NCBI GenBank assembly: GCA_910588465.1
Contig: CAJUOP010000005.1
Span: 23,644 to 87,643 of the forward strand
Direction: 5' to 3'
DNA: 64,000 nt
Source: an uncultured Christensenellaceae bacterium
GTDB lineage: Bacteria > Bacillota > Clostridia > Christensenellales > Borkfalkiaceae
Shown: positions 1 to 8,273 of the stretch, piece after piece
Position numbering within the stretch: the stretch's first letter is position 1
Layout of the letters: each line of letters begins with the position of its first letter
Translations under genes and position numbers: made by a program
The notes under the pieces: generated by a model
Seen by the model: only the letters and a program-made list of their open reading frames with translations
Database searches by the model: none
Told to the model about the DNA's origin: nothing

Positions 1-198
1 AGTAAAATCGCCGCGCGGCGTGTGCACGGTGAGGGGCGCAAGCTCGCTTTCGATCCGCTCGCGCACCCGCCGTTCCGCCTCGGCATACGGCAGACCGCCC
101 ACCGCCACGCCGTCCACAATAACGCCCTGCTTCACCCTTCCGCACGGAAACAAAAAGCTCCCCGCAAGAAGGAGCGTTAAAATTCCGTAACCCGTCAT
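1..198 (-). CDS. VanW/YoaR-like exported protein, N-terminal fragment (runs off window)
   Basis: An open frame of 66 codons runs from an ATG preceded by GGAAGG and continues past the window edge. The N-terminus is a hydrophobic leader (LTLLLAGSFLF), then PCGRVKQG. Next comes a segment of the kind VDGVAVGGLPYAEAERRVRE, which matches the 'dG..vgGlt.eeA...l' pattern of the peptidoglycan-binding domain found in front of VanW/YoaR proteins. I infer an exported or membrane-anchored cell-wall protein. It lies downstream of recF on the same strand. The C-terminal VanW domain is outside the window, so the family call rests on about 30 residues. Confidence 0.55.
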   Translation of the reverse strand, partial: MTGYGILTLLLAGSFLFPCGRVKQGVIVDGVAVGGLPYAEAERRVRERIESELAPLTVHTPRGDFT

Positions 199-265
199 AT
201 CACACCTTCCCTATTTTCAGTGTGTGAAGATAACGCGCCGTTTATACTGTCATTTCTTTCCGCGA

Positions 266-1348
266 TCAGACGATCTTCCCGCCGCTGATCTTAATTTTGT
301 TGCACTCGGCGCCGTAAAGCAGGCGTTCGGCGTGCGTGCAGGTTAAAATGCACTGCAAGCCCTTTACGCGCTCCACCAGCTTTTTGCGGCGGGGCAAATC
401 GAGCTCGCTCATCACGTCGTCCAAAATCAAAATGGGCGCCTCGCCCGAAAGGGTGCGGAAAATTTCCACCTCCGCAAGCTTTAACGAGAGCGCGGCGGTG
501 CGCGTCTGCCCCTGCGAGGCATACCCCCGCGCGTCCGCGCCGTTCACCGAAATTTTCAAATCGTCGCGGTGCGGTCCCACCGAGGTATAGCCCAAACGGA
601 TATCCCGCTCGTAAGCGTCCTCCAGCTCGCGCACGATTTTATTTTTCACGTCCTCTTCTCCGCCCGCGTATTCCTTATCCCAGCCCAGCTCCAGACGCTC
701 CGTGCCGTCCGTTAAATAGGCGTGCGCCTCCCGCGCCAGCGGAGCGAGTCGGGCGAAATATTCCTGCCGCTTTAATACGATGCGCGCGGCGGACAGCGCG
801 AACTGCTCGTCCCACACGGGCAGCGTTTCCAGCACGAGCGTCACGTCGCGGTTTTTTAACAGATTGTTCCGCTGGTCCAAAATCTTCTGGTAACGGTTGA
901 GCGCGGAAGCGTACGGACGGGAGGTCTGCGAAATGGAGAGGTTTAAAAATCTTCTCCGCTCGTCCGGTCCGTCCTGAATGAGCCGCAGCTCGCCAGGAGA
1001 AAAGAACACGCTGTTCATATTCCCCAAAAAATCGACGGCGCGCGTCACCTTGTTGCCGTTTACGCGGAATTCGCGCCCGTTCTCGAAAATTTCCGCCTCC
1101 AAAGAAATCTCTCCGAATTTGCTTTCGACGCACGCCTTTACCGCGGCGGATTCCGCGCCGTGGCGGATAAGCTGTTTTTGGTGCTTGATCCGCAGCGACG
1201 AGCCCGTGCAAAGGTAAAAAATAGCCTCCGCGCAGTTTGTCTTGCCCTGCGCGTTGCGCCCGTTCAGCACGTTTAATCCCTCGGAAAAGGTAAACAGCTC
1301 GTCTCCGTAATTTCTGAAATTGTGAAGAGATAATTTTTTTATGACCAT
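266..1348 (-). CDS. recF: DNA replication and repair protein RecF
   Basis: RecF is an ABC-type ATPase of the RecFOR pathway; it loads RecA at gapped DNA. The protein starts MVIKKLSLHNFRNY, the normal RecF start. Walker A is GRNAQGKTN at about residues 30-38, the QGQTRTAALSLKLAE block matches the ABC signature region, and LILDDVMSELD is Walker B plus D-loop. The length of about 360 residues is normal. The frame can be extended ten codons upstream to a TTG, but the ATG used here starts the family's conserved N-terminus. It is divergent from dnaA, not in the common dnaA-dnaN-recF order. Confidence 0.95.
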   Translation of the reverse strand: MVIKKLSLHNFRNYGDELFTFSEGLNVLNGRNAQGKTNCAEAIFYLCTGSSLRIKHQKQLIRHGAESAAVKACVESKFGEISLEAEIFENGREFRVNGNKVTRAVDFLGNMNSVFFSPGELRLIQDGPDERRRFLNLSISQTSRPYASALNRYQKILDQRNNLLKNRDVTLVLETLPVWDEQFALSAARIVLKRQEYFARLAPLAREAHAYLTDGTERLELGWDKEYAGGEEDVKNKIVRELEDAYERDIRLGYTSVGPHRDDLKISVNGADARGYASQGQTRTAALSLKLAEVEIFRTLSGEAPILILDDVMSELDLPRRKKLVERVKGLQCILTCTHAERLLYGAECNKIKISGGKIV

Positions 1349-1372
1349 TTGAATTTTTTCCGCACAAAACGC

Positions 1373-1401
1373 TTTCAATTTCGGCGATTTTGTACTATAA
1401 T
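1373..1401 (+). promoter_or_regulatory. dnaA promoter
   Basis: TTTCAA, a 17-bp spacer and a perfect TATAAT lie about 65 bp upstream of the dnaA ATG. The -35 is weak. Inferred sigma-A promoter. Confidence 0.6.
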
Positions 1402-1420
1402 CAAGGTAGCGATTTTCTTT

Positions 1421-1449
1421 ATTATATCAAATAAACGGAAAAATCAAAA
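1421..1449 (-). promoter_or_regulatory. recF promoter
   Basis: Read on the minus strand, TTTTGA, a 17-bp spacer and TATAAT point into recF. Together with the dnaA promoter it forms a convergent, face-to-face pair inside a 118-bp gap, so the two genes may interfere transcriptionally. No TTATCCACA-type DnaA box is seen in the gap. Confidence 0.55.
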
Positions 1450-1466
1450 GCGTTTGAGAGGGAAAA

Positions 1467-2810
1467 ATGGCGGAAATTACTCAGTTCGACTTTTTATGGG
1501 ACAAAATAAAGGAGCGCGTGAAGCAGCTGGTGAACCCCATTTCGTACGATACGTTTATCGCAAACCTCGTCCCCGTGGACGTGGTGAACAAAAAAATCGT
1601 ACTGCGGGCGGACACCGAGGTTTCCGCCATGACGGTCACGCAAAAGCACGTGACCCAGCTGCGGGAGGCGATCGTCTCTTCGGAAGTGGGTCTGAACGAC
1701 TTTGTGATCATCGTGGAAGGGAGCGACGTTTACACGCTGGAAGAGCTGCCCGACGCCGTGGAGGAATCCTCCGTCGTCCTCGATAAACGCTACACTTTCG
1801 ATTCGTTCGTGGTGGGCTCCTCCAACCAGTTCGTGTTCGCGGCTGCGAAATCGGTCGCCGCCAATCCCGGCGAGGATTTCAACCCCCTGTATATCTACGG
1901 CGGGACGGGCTTGGGCAAAACGCACTTAATGCAGGCGATCGCCAATGAAATCGCCGAAAAAAAGCCCTCTTTAAAGGTCATCTACACCACGAGCGAAAAC
2001 TTTTTAAACGAATATGTGGACAGTATGTCCTCCAAAAAGGGCGGACGGGACGCAAGCACGCGCTTCCGCAACCGTTACCGCAACGTGGACGTGCTGCTCA
2101 TCGACGACATTCAGTTCTGGGCGGGAAAATACGGCGTGCAGGAAGCGTTCTTCCACGCCTTTAACGAGCTGGTCTCCAAAAACAAACAGATCGTCATTTC
2201 CTCCGACTGCCCCGCCAAGGACCTCACCACGCTGGAGGAGAGGCTGCGTACCCGCTTCGAGCAGGGCTTGATCGCGGACATTCAACCGCCCGACCTCGAA
2301 ACCAAAATCGCCATTTTAAAACGGAAAGCGCTCGAACGCAAGTTCGTTATTTCGGACGAGGTGCTGGGTTTTCTCGCCAAGAATTCGGATAACAACGTGC
2401 GCACGCTGGAAGGACGGCTGAACAAAGTCATCTTCGCAAGCAAGCTTCACGAGGAGCCGATCACGTTAAAGCTTGCGGCGACCGCCCTGCAAGAGGCGAT
2501 CAACTCCGACGAACAGGAGGAAGCCACGCCCGAGGCGATCATCCGCGCCACGTGCTCGCATTTCTCCGTTTCGGAAGCCGACCTTCTGGGCAAAAACAAA
2601 CGGCAGGAGCTTGTCCGCCCCCGCCAGATCTGCACCTATCTGATGTGCGATATGCTCTCCATCCCCTTAAAAAACATCGGCGCGAAGATGGGCGGGCGCG
2701 ACCACACCACCGTGATATACGCCCGCGACAAAATCGCGGAGCTGCTGCCCTTGAACGACGCGGTAGCAAAGGACATCAACGATATTAAGAGCGCCATTTT
2801 AAAACAGTGA
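1467..2810 (+). CDS. dnaA: Chromosomal replication initiator protein DnaA
   Basis: DnaA binds DnaA boxes at oriC, melts the origin and helps load DnaB. It has 447 residues, the usual Firmicutes length. Domain I is at residues 1-75. The linker is short. The AAA+ domain has Walker A GGTGLGKT (145-152), Walker B LLIDDIQF (210-217) and a sensor I-like QIVISSDCP stretch. Domain IV ends with the signature GGRDHTTVIYARDKI near residues 415-430. The SD is GAGAGGGAAAA before the ATG. mnmG follows at once. dnaN is not adjacent, and no DnaA-box cluster is visible nearby, so oriC cannot be placed here. Confidence 0.97.
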   Translation: MAEITQFDFLWDKIKERVKQLVNPISYDTFIANLVPVDVVNKKIVLRADTEVSAMTVTQKHVTQLREAIVSSEVGLNDFVIIVEGSDVYTLEELPDAVEESSVVLDKRYTFDSFVVGSSNQFVFAAAKSVAANPGEDFNPLYIYGGTGLGKTHLMQAIANEIAEKKPSLKVIYTTSENFLNEYVDSMSSKKGGRDASTRFRNRYRNVDVLLIDDIQFWAGKYGVQEAFFHAFNELVSKNKQIVISSDCPAKDLTTLEERLRTRFEQGLIADIQPPDLETKIAILKRKALERKFVISDEVLGFLAKNSDNNVRTLEGRLNKVIFASKLHEEPITLKLAATALQEAINSDEQEEATPEAIIRATCSHFSVSEADLLGKNKRQELVRPRQICTYLMCDMLSIPLKNIGAKMGGRDHTTVIYARDKIAELLPLNDAVAKDINDIKSAILKQ

Positions 2811-2812
2811 CC

Positions 2813-4672
2813 ATGAACGGATTTTGCGAAGGCGCGTGCGACGCAGTCGTCATCGGCGCGGGGCACGCGGGGTGCGAGGCGGCGCTCGCGCTCGCCCGCA
2901 CGGGGCGTAGCACGGTAATGCTCACCCTGAATTTAGACAGCATCGGATTTATGCCCTGCAACCCCTCCGTCGGCGGAACGGCGAAGGGGCATTTGGTGCG
3001 CGAAATCGACGCGCTGGGCGGAGAAATGGGCGTAAACGCGGACAAGTGTCTGTTACAGATCCGTATGCTGAACGGCGGCAAAGGCGCGGCGGTGCAGTCG
3101 CTCCGCGCGCAAACGGACAAAAACGCCTATCACCGCGAAATGAAGCGCACGCTGGAGCACACCGAAAATCTGCGCATCGTGCAGGGCGAAGCCGCCCGTA
3201 TCCTCACCGAAAACGGACACGTGACGGGCGTGGAAACGACCTACGGCGGCGTGTTTTCCTGCAAAGCGGTTATCGTCGCGACGGGCGTGTATCTCAATTC
3301 ACAGACGATCACGGGCGAATGTGTGAAAAAAAGCGGACCGAACGGGTTTTCCAACGCAACCGAGCTCACGAAAAACCTGATCGGGCTCGGCTTCGGGGTG
3401 CGCCGCTTTAAAACGGGCACGCCCGCCCGCGTGGACGGCAGAACGGTCGATTTTTCACGTCTGCAACGGCAGGACGGCGAAGAAGTTTACCCCTTCTCTT
3501 TTTTAAGCGACCGCGTGCCCGAAACGCAGACGCCCTGTTATCTCGCCTACACCAACGAAAAAACGCATCGACTCATTTTAGACAATCTCGAAAGAGCGCC
3601 CCTGTATAACGGGCTCATCTCCTCTACGGGACCGCGCTACTGCCCTTCGATCGAAACGAAGATCGTGCGCTTCCGCGACAAGGAACGGCACCAGCTATTT
3701 TTAGAGCCCGAGGGCGCGGACACCACCGAAATTTACGTGCAGGGGCTTTCGACCTCCCTCCCCCACGATTTACAAAAGCAGATGTACCGCACCGTGGAAG
3801 GGCTCGAACACTGCGAAATCGTACGCTACGCCTATGCGATCGAATACGACTGTATCGACTCGCTCGACTTATATCCCACGCTCGAAGCCAAAAAGGTTGC
3901 GGGGCTGTACTTCGCGGGGCAGATCAACGGCACCAGCGGCTACGAAGAGGCGGCGGCACAGGGTTTGGTGGCAGGCTTAAACGCCTCGTTAAAGCTGCGC
4001 GGGCTTCCCCCTCTCGTCTTACGGCGGGACGAGGCATATATCGGCGTTCTGATCGACGACCTCGTTACCAAGGGCACGGACGAGCCCTACCGCATGATGA
4101 CCTCCCGCGCCGAATTCCGCCTGTCGCTGCGGCAGGACAACGCGGATATGCGGTTAACTCAAACGGGTTACGATTGCGGGCTGGTCTCTGACGAGAGGTA
4201 TCGGAAATTTACCGAACGCAAGCGGCTGCGCGAGGAATCGCTCTCGCTGTTAAACGGTCGGGCGGACCGCGAAAAGGCAAACGCGCTCGTCGTCGCGCAC
4301 GGCTATCCCCCGCTCGCGGGGGGCGCAAGCTATGCCGACCTGTTGCGCCGCGGAATTCCGCTAAAAGAATTAGAAGAAGAATTCGGCATTTTACAGAGCG
4401 TCCCGCGCGACGTGAAAATCACATGCGAAACGGAGATCCGTTACGAGGGCTATTTAAAGAGTAATCTCGAACAGATAAAAAAGGCGAAAAAGACGGAGCA
4501 GACGCCTTTGCCCGAGGATATCGACTATCATAAGATAGAGGGGCTGCGGCTGGAAGCGCGCGAAAAACTGCAACGCGTCCGCCCGCTGAATTTGGGACAG
4601 GCGGAGCGCATTTCGGGCGTGAATCCCGCCGATATCGCCGTTTTAATGATTTGGCTGAGTTTGAGAAAATAA
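2813..4672 (+). CDS. mnmG: tRNA uridine-5-carboxymethylaminomethyl modification enzyme MnmG (GidA)
   Basis: MnmG works with MnmE and uses FAD to install the cmnm5 group on U34 of several tRNAs. The N-terminal FAD-binding motif is GAGHAGCEAALA. The two family signatures are both present: GFMPCNPSVGGTAKGHLVRE, and GPRYCPSIETKIVRF with YVQGLSTSLP. The roughly 620-residue length is normal, and the C-terminal helical domain (YEGYL) is complete. The gene follows dnaA directly. A GTG six bases upstream would overlap the dnaA stop as GTGA and is an alternative start. Neither start has a clear SD, so translation is probably coupled to dnaA. mnmE is not in the window. Confidence 0.95.
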   Translation: MNGFCEGACDAVVIGAGHAGCEAALALARTGRSTVMLTLNLDSIGFMPCNPSVGGTAKGHLVREIDALGGEMGVNADKCLLQIRMLNGGKGAAVQSLRAQTDKNAYHREMKRTLEHTENLRIVQGEAARILTENGHVTGVETTYGGVFSCKAVIVATGVYLNSQTITGECVKKSGPNGFSNATELTKNLIGLGFGVRRFKTGTPARVDGRTVDFSRLQRQDGEEVYPFSFLSDRVPETQTPCYLAYTNEKTHRLILDNLERAPLYNGLISSTGPRYCPSIETKIVRFRDKERHQLFLEPEGADTTEIYVQGLSTSLPHDLQKQMYRTVEGLEHCEIVRYAYAIEYDCIDSLDLYPTLEAKKVAGLYFAGQINGTSGYEEAAAQGLVAGLNASLKLRGLPPLVLRRDEAYIGVLIDDLVTKGTDEPYRMMTSRAEFRLSLRQDNADMRLTQTGYDCGLVSDERYRKFTERKRLREESLSLLNGRADREKANALVVAHGYPPLAGGASYADLLRRGIPLKELEEEFGILQSVPRDVKITCETEIRYEGYLKSNLEQIKKAKKTEQTPLPEDIDYHKIEGLRLEAREKLQRVRPLNLGQAERISGVNPADIAVLMIWLSLRK

Positions 4673-4674
4673 CA

Positions 4675-4758
4675 CCGGGATACGATACTTTAAAACAGAT
4701 TTCATATGCTTTCAGTATTTCTGCCGATTATTTTTTAGGCATTAAAGACAGTTATTAA
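4675..4758 (+). pseudogene. Remnant of an XRE-family HTH regulator (C-terminal piece)
   Basis: Just after the mnmG stop, one frame reads PGYDTLKQISYAFSISADYF, then LGIKDSY and a stop. This matches the C-terminal end of the Cro/C1-type HTH domain (tL.kia.aF.iS.dyflG..d). The first two-thirds of the domain are missing and replaced by the mnmG end. It is best read as a decayed or deletion-truncated regulator. It is too short for a family search to be strongly conclusive. Confidence 0.5.
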
Positions 4759-4804
4759 ATTTCAACACCGCTTATACGCAACAATCGGAAAATAATCCGC
4801 ATTT

Positions 4805-4915
4805 CCCCGTGGGATTCATTCGGTCGTTTCACTCCCTCAGAATGACAACGACTGCGCTCCCCCTCTGTCATTCAGAGGTGCGGCGAAGCCGCTCCGCAGG
4901 AATCCCATGAACAAA
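4805..4915. repeat. Copy of a dispersed GTCATTC-type intergenic repeat
   Basis: This stretch holds a half-element ending CTCCCTCAGAATGACAA and an inverted CTGTCATTCAGAGG half followed by GGAATCCCATGAACA. The same phrases recur near 14.4-15.0 kb and 42.9-43.3 kb. They are arranged as imperfect palindromes with no coding potential. The rest of the mnmG-glyA gap is the XRE remnant and a terminator. Confidence 0.65.
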
Positions 4916-4938
4916 ATCCGCCTGCGGACGCACAATAA

Positions 4939-4981
4939 ACAACCGCCCGCCCTTGCATTTTGCAAGGGCGGGCGGTTTACC
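4939..4981. terminator. Bidirectional terminator between mnmG and glyA
   Basis: A perfect 17-bp stem with half-site AACCGCCCGCCCTTGCA and a TTT loop is flanked by A- and T-rich tracts. It sits between convergent genes and can serve both. Confidence 0.9.
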
Positions 4982-4989
4982 GTTTCTTC

Positions 4990-6240
4990 TTATAAAATAT
5001 CGTTCGCGTAAATAGGAAACTTTGCGCAGAGCGCGGCGACCTTTTCCCCTACGCCCGCCACCGCAGCCTCGCCGCCGCGAATCACTTCGGTAACCAAATC
5101 GGCGATCTTCTCCGCCTCGCCCTCCTTCATACCGCGGGAAGTAACGGCGGGAGTTCCGATACGCACCCCGCTTGTAATAAACGGCGAAGTCGTCTCGAAC
5201 GGGATCGTATTTTTATTCGCGGTGATATGCGCTTTGTCGAGCAGCGCTTCCAGCTCCTTTCCCGTCATGTTCTCCTTGCGCAGATCGACCAGCATCAGAT
5301 GATTGTCCGTGCCGCCCGAAACCAACCGCACGCCGCGCTCGGTAAACCGCTTCGCCATCGCCGCCGCGTTCTTTACGATTTGCGCCTGATACTCCTTAAA
5401 TTCCGGAGACAGCGCCTCGCGGAACGCAACCGCCTTTGCGGCGATCACGTGCATGAGCGGTCCGCCCTGCGTTCCGGGGAAAATCGCCTTGTCGATCGCC
5501 TTGCCGTATTGTTCCTTGCACATAATAACGCCGCCGCGCGGTCCGCGCAGGGTTTTATGCGTGGTAGAGGTTACAAAGTCGGCATAGGGCACGGGGGAAG
5601 GGTGCAGCCCCGCCGCCACCAACCCCGCGATATGCGCGATATCCACCATCATCAGTGCGCCCGCCTTGTCGCAGATTTCGCGGATCCGCTTAAAATCGAG
5701 GAAACGCGGATATGCGCTCGCGCCCGATACGATCAGCTTCGGCTTGCATTCGAGGGCGATTTTCTCCATCTCGTCGTAGTCCACCGTTTCCGTTTCGGGA
5801 GAAACGCCGTAAGGGACGATGTTAAAATACGTACCCGAAATATTCACGGGCGAGCCGTGCGTCAGGTGTCCGCCGTGAGAAAGATTCATGCCCATGATCG
5901 TATCGCCCGGCTTTAACACGGCGAAGTAAACGGCAAAGTTCGCCTGCGCTCCGCTGTGCGGCTGTACGTTGCAATATTCGCAGCCGAACAGCTCCTTTAA
6001 ACGCTCGCGCGCCAGATTTTCGGCAACGTCCACAAACTCGCAGCCGCCGTAATAACGCTTGCCGGGATACCCTTCCGCATACTTGTTGGTAAGGTGGCTG
6101 CCCATCGCCGCCATCACCGCGGGCGAAACGATATTTTCGCTTGCGATCAGTTCGAGATTGCCCCGCTGCCGCGCAAGCTCGCGCTCCATCGCGGCACAAA
6201 GCTCGGGGTCTGCTTTTTGAATACAAGATAAATCGATCAT
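4990..6240 (-). CDS. glyA: Serine hydroxymethyltransferase
   Basis: A cytoplasmic PLP enzyme that converts serine plus tetrahydrofolate to glycine plus methylene-THF, the main one-carbon source. The length is 416 residues, as usual. Visible landmarks are the N-terminal LIASENIVSPAV, the substrate/PLP region GYPGKRYYGGCE, MVDIAHIAGLVAAG, and the PLP-lysine motif STTHKTLRGPRGG with Lys at about 229. The start is preceded by AAGGAGAAAACT. It has its own promoter upstream and a strong terminator downstream, so it is probably monocistronic. Confidence 0.97.
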   Translation of the reverse strand: MIDLSCIQKADPELCAAMERELARQRGNLELIASENIVSPAVMAAMGSHLTNKYAEGYPGKRYYGGCEFVDVAENLARERLKELFGCEYCNVQPHSGAQANFAVYFAVLKPGDTIMGMNLSHGGHLTHGSPVNISGTYFNIVPYGVSPETETVDYDEMEKIALECKPKLIVSGASAYPRFLDFKRIREICDKAGALMMVDIAHIAGLVAAGLHPSPVPYADFVTSTTHKTLRGPRGGVIMCKEQYGKAIDKAIFPGTQGGPLMHVIAAKAVAFREALSPEFKEYQAQIVKNAAAMAKRFTERGVRLVSGGTDNHLMLVDLRKENMTGKELEALLDKAHITANKNTIPFETTSPFITSGVRIGTPAVTSRGMKEGEAEKIADLVTEVIRGGEAAVAGVGEKVAALCAKFPIYANDIL

Positions 6241-6258
6241 AGTTTTCTCCTTCGGTTT

Positions 6259-6287
6259 ATTATATCATTTTTATCCGTGATTTGCAA
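6259..6287 (-). promoter_or_regulatory. glyA promoter
   Basis: On the minus strand: TTGCAA, 17 bp, TATAAT, then a short leader with AAGGAG. It is a near-consensus sigma-A promoter. Confidence 0.8.
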
Positions 6288-6329
6288 TCGTTCGGAAAAA
6301 CTTTCATGCAAGAATTTTCCGCATATCAA

Positions 6330-7607
6330 TTATTTGCGCCCGAGGGTAAGATACGCCTTGCGGGAGGTCGCCTCCGTCACCTTGATTTTGTCGCTTATCT
6401 CCACCCCGCAAACGGCGAACACTTCGTCTCCGTCCGCAATCAGCGGCAGCTCCCGCCCCGCGCGCGCGGAAATCTTTTTATCCGTCAAATATTTTTTCAA
6501 CTTTTTACGGTTGCCTCCAAAAGGCGTAAACGTATCCCCCTCGCGGCGCGTCCGCAATACGGCGGTCGGCGGGATCATGTCCATATCGAAAACGAGCGCG
6601 TTTTTCACGCACGTTTCGCTCACAGCCACCGTAAACGCGCCGAACGCGATTTCTCCGACGACGAACGGAACCTCTTGCGCGCTTTGTTCGCAAACGCGGT
6701 AAATTACGGCAAAATCGCCCTCCCTGATCCCTTCCGTACCGTTCGGAAGCGAAGCCTTTCGCCCGCTCTGCAATTCCTTTAACGCAAAAATTTCCGCAAT
6801 GTTCTTTTCGGTGTAGCTTTCCACGCCCAACGCCCGAAAGGCAATCGCGCAGGCACGCGCAAACAGCGGCGCGGGAAGCGATAACGGAAAGCGCACGCCG
6901 TCCGTACCGACCGTCACCTGCTCGGCGGCGAGCGAACGCAGATACGAGTCGTCCTCCTCCGCCTTGCGCGCAAACTGCGCCAAATGCGCGCCGGCTCCGT
7001 TCGCCACGCGTTCCAGGGCAGGCATCACCGTACGGCGGATTTTATTTCGCATATACGTTTGGTCGCGGTTGGTGCGGTCCTTTCTGTATGTTAACCGATG
7101 CGCCCGCACGTACGCCTCGATTTCCGCCCGTGAAACGTTCAGCAGCGGTCGGATCAGCCCGTCTCTTTCGCGAATGGCGTTGAGCCCCGAAAGCGAGGTG
7201 CCGCGCGCAAGGCGGAACAGCACCGTCTCCGCCAGATCGTCGCGGTGATGCGCGGTCGCCACAAAGTCGGCTTCGCCGTCCTTTAAGATCCGATCGAAAC
7301 AAGCGTAGCGGAACCGCCGCCCCGCCTCCTCCAGCCCGCGTTTATTTTCGCGCGCAAGGGCGGGCACGTCGGCGCGGAAGGTCCGCAGCGGAACGCCCAA
7401 GGCTTCGCAAAAAGACTGCACGAACGCCAAATCGCGCAAAGACTCCTTTCCGCGGATCCCGTGCTCGCAGGTGACGGCGGAAACCGCAATTTGAAATTGT
7501 TCCGCCTGCGAGAAAAGGTCGTAGAGCAACGCGACGGAATCTGCCCCGCCCGATACCGCAACGCAAATCCGCTTTCCCGCATAGCCGCTGAAATCGCATA
7601 AATTCAT
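6330..7607 (-). CDS. tilS: tRNA(Ile)-lysidine synthase
   Basis: TilS converts C34 of tRNA-Ile2 (CAU) to lysidine using ATP and lysine. The PP-loop motif SGGADS lies at residues 19-24 (CVAVSGGADSVALL). The TAHHRDDLAETVLFRLARGT region and MRNKIRRTVMPAL follow. The C-terminal domain includes FTPFGGNRKKLKKYLTDKK, the typical TilS tail. The 425-residue length is normal. No Met occurs between M1 and the PP-loop, so the ATG is fixed. No SD precedes it; the promoter -10 lies only six bases upstream, so the mRNA is predicted to be leaderless. Confidence 0.93.
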   Translation of the reverse strand: MNLCDFSGYAGKRICVAVSGGADSVALLYDLFSQAEQFQIAVSAVTCEHGIRGKESLRDLAFVQSFCEALGVPLRTFRADVPALARENKRGLEEAGRRFRYACFDRILKDGEADFVATAHHRDDLAETVLFRLARGTSLSGLNAIRERDGLIRPLLNVSRAEIEAYVRAHRLTYRKDRTNRDQTYMRNKIRRTVMPALERVANGAGAHLAQFARKAEEDDSYLRSLAAEQVTVGTDGVRFPLSLPAPLFARACAIAFRALGVESYTEKNIAEIFALKELQSGRKASLPNGTEGIREGDFAVIYRVCEQSAQEVPFVVGEIAFGAFTVAVSETCVKNALVFDMDMIPPTAVLRTRREGDTFTPFGGNRKKLKKYLTDKKISARAGRELPLIADGDEVFAVCGVEISDKIKVTEATSRKAYLTLGRK

Positions 7608-7613
7608 GCGGAT

Positions 7614-7642
7614 ATTATAACACGAAACGCGCGATTTGGCAA
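7614..7642 (-). promoter_or_regulatory. tilS promoter predicting a leaderless mRNA
   Basis: On the minus strand: TTGCCA, exactly 17 bp, TATAAT, then six bases and the tilS ATG. Transcription starting about seven bases past the -10 would begin at or next to the A of the ATG. Confidence 0.7.
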
Positions 7643-7691
7643 CGGGAGAATTTAAAAATAAAAAATTCTTATAATTTTACGGCAAAAACAG

Positions 7692-7720
7692 TTGACAAAA
7701 TTCTTTCCGTCCTATAAAAT
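7692..7720 (+). promoter_or_regulatory. tRNA cluster promoter
   Basis: Consensus TTGACA, a 17-bp spacer and TAAAAT lie about 40 bp before the first tRNA. Confidence 0.8.
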
Positions 7721-7758
7721 GAATAAGCTATTCGGTGCGAAAATCCGAATACCGTTAT

Positions 7759-7835
<77 letters not shown>

Positions 7836-7836
7836 T

Positions 7837-7913
7837 GGCGATGTAGCTTAGTTGGTTAGAGCGATCGGTTCATACCCGATAGGTCAGCGGTTCGACTCCA
7901 CTCATCGCTACCA
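7837..7913 (+). tRNA. tRNA-Met (CAU), elongator
   Basis: Starts GGCGATG and ends CATCGCTACCA with encoded CCA. The anticodon loop is TTCATAC within an ATCGG/CCGAT stem. The overall sequence resembles Bacillus elongator tRNA-Met. A CAU anticodon could also be tRNA-Ile2, the TilS substrate, but the acceptor and D-arm favour Met. Confidence 0.88.
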
Positions 7914-7944
7914 ATAAAAATCGGCTTTTGCCGTTTTTATATAC

Positions 7945-8019
7945 GGCCCGTTGGTCAAGAGGTTAAGACATCACCCTTTCACGGTGGTATCATGGGTTCG
8001 ATTCCCGTACGGGTCACCA
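7945..8019 (+). tRNA. tRNA-Glu (UUC)
   Basis: Acceptor GGCCCGT pairs with ACGGGTC (one G:U). The anticodon loop CTTTCAC lies within a TCACC/GGTGG stem and gives UUC. The CCA is encoded. It is separated from the Met tRNA by about 30 bp and is probably cotranscribed with it. Confidence 0.95.
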
Positions 8020-8058
8020 AAAATAAAATGGGCTTTTAAAAAGCCCATTTTATTTTTG
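8020..8058. terminator. Terminator of the tRNA cluster
   Basis: A long AT-rich hairpin with half-site AAATAAAATGGGCTTTT and its complement, followed by a T-rich stretch. Confidence 0.85.
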
Positions 8059-8068
8059 GTAATTTGTA

Positions 8069-8139
8069 CTCGGCAGCGAACCCATCGGGTTCGCGCGAGC
8101 ATAGCGACGCTCAACCGAGGGGTCCCCTTCGGGGTATCG
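8069..8139 (+). repeat. 71-bp direct repeat, copy 1
   Basis: Starts CTCGGCAGCGAACCC and ends CCTTCGGGGTATCG. Each copy has small nested hairpins (GAACCC..GGGTTC; ACCCC..GGGGT). It differs from copy 2 at four positions. Confidence 0.85.
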
Positions 8140-8167
8140 GTTGATTCCCGCATTCAAGTTTTTATTC

Positions 8168-8238
8168 CTCGGCAGCGAACCCGTCGGGTTCGCGCGAGCG
8201 CAGCGACGCTCAACCGAGGGGTCCCCTTCGGGGTGTCG
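8168..8238 (+). repeat. 71-bp direct repeat, copy 2
   Basis: The second copy of the same structured unit, 28 bp after the first. It lies between the tRNA terminator and the next gene. No coding potential was recognised. Confidence 0.85.
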
Positions 8239-8273
8239 CTTATCTGAAACGTAAAGTTACAAAAGGTGAAAAT

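Noticed and set aside
1349..1466. oriC between recF and dnaA
   Set aside because: No DnaA-box cluster or DUE-like array; the gap is filled by two promoters.
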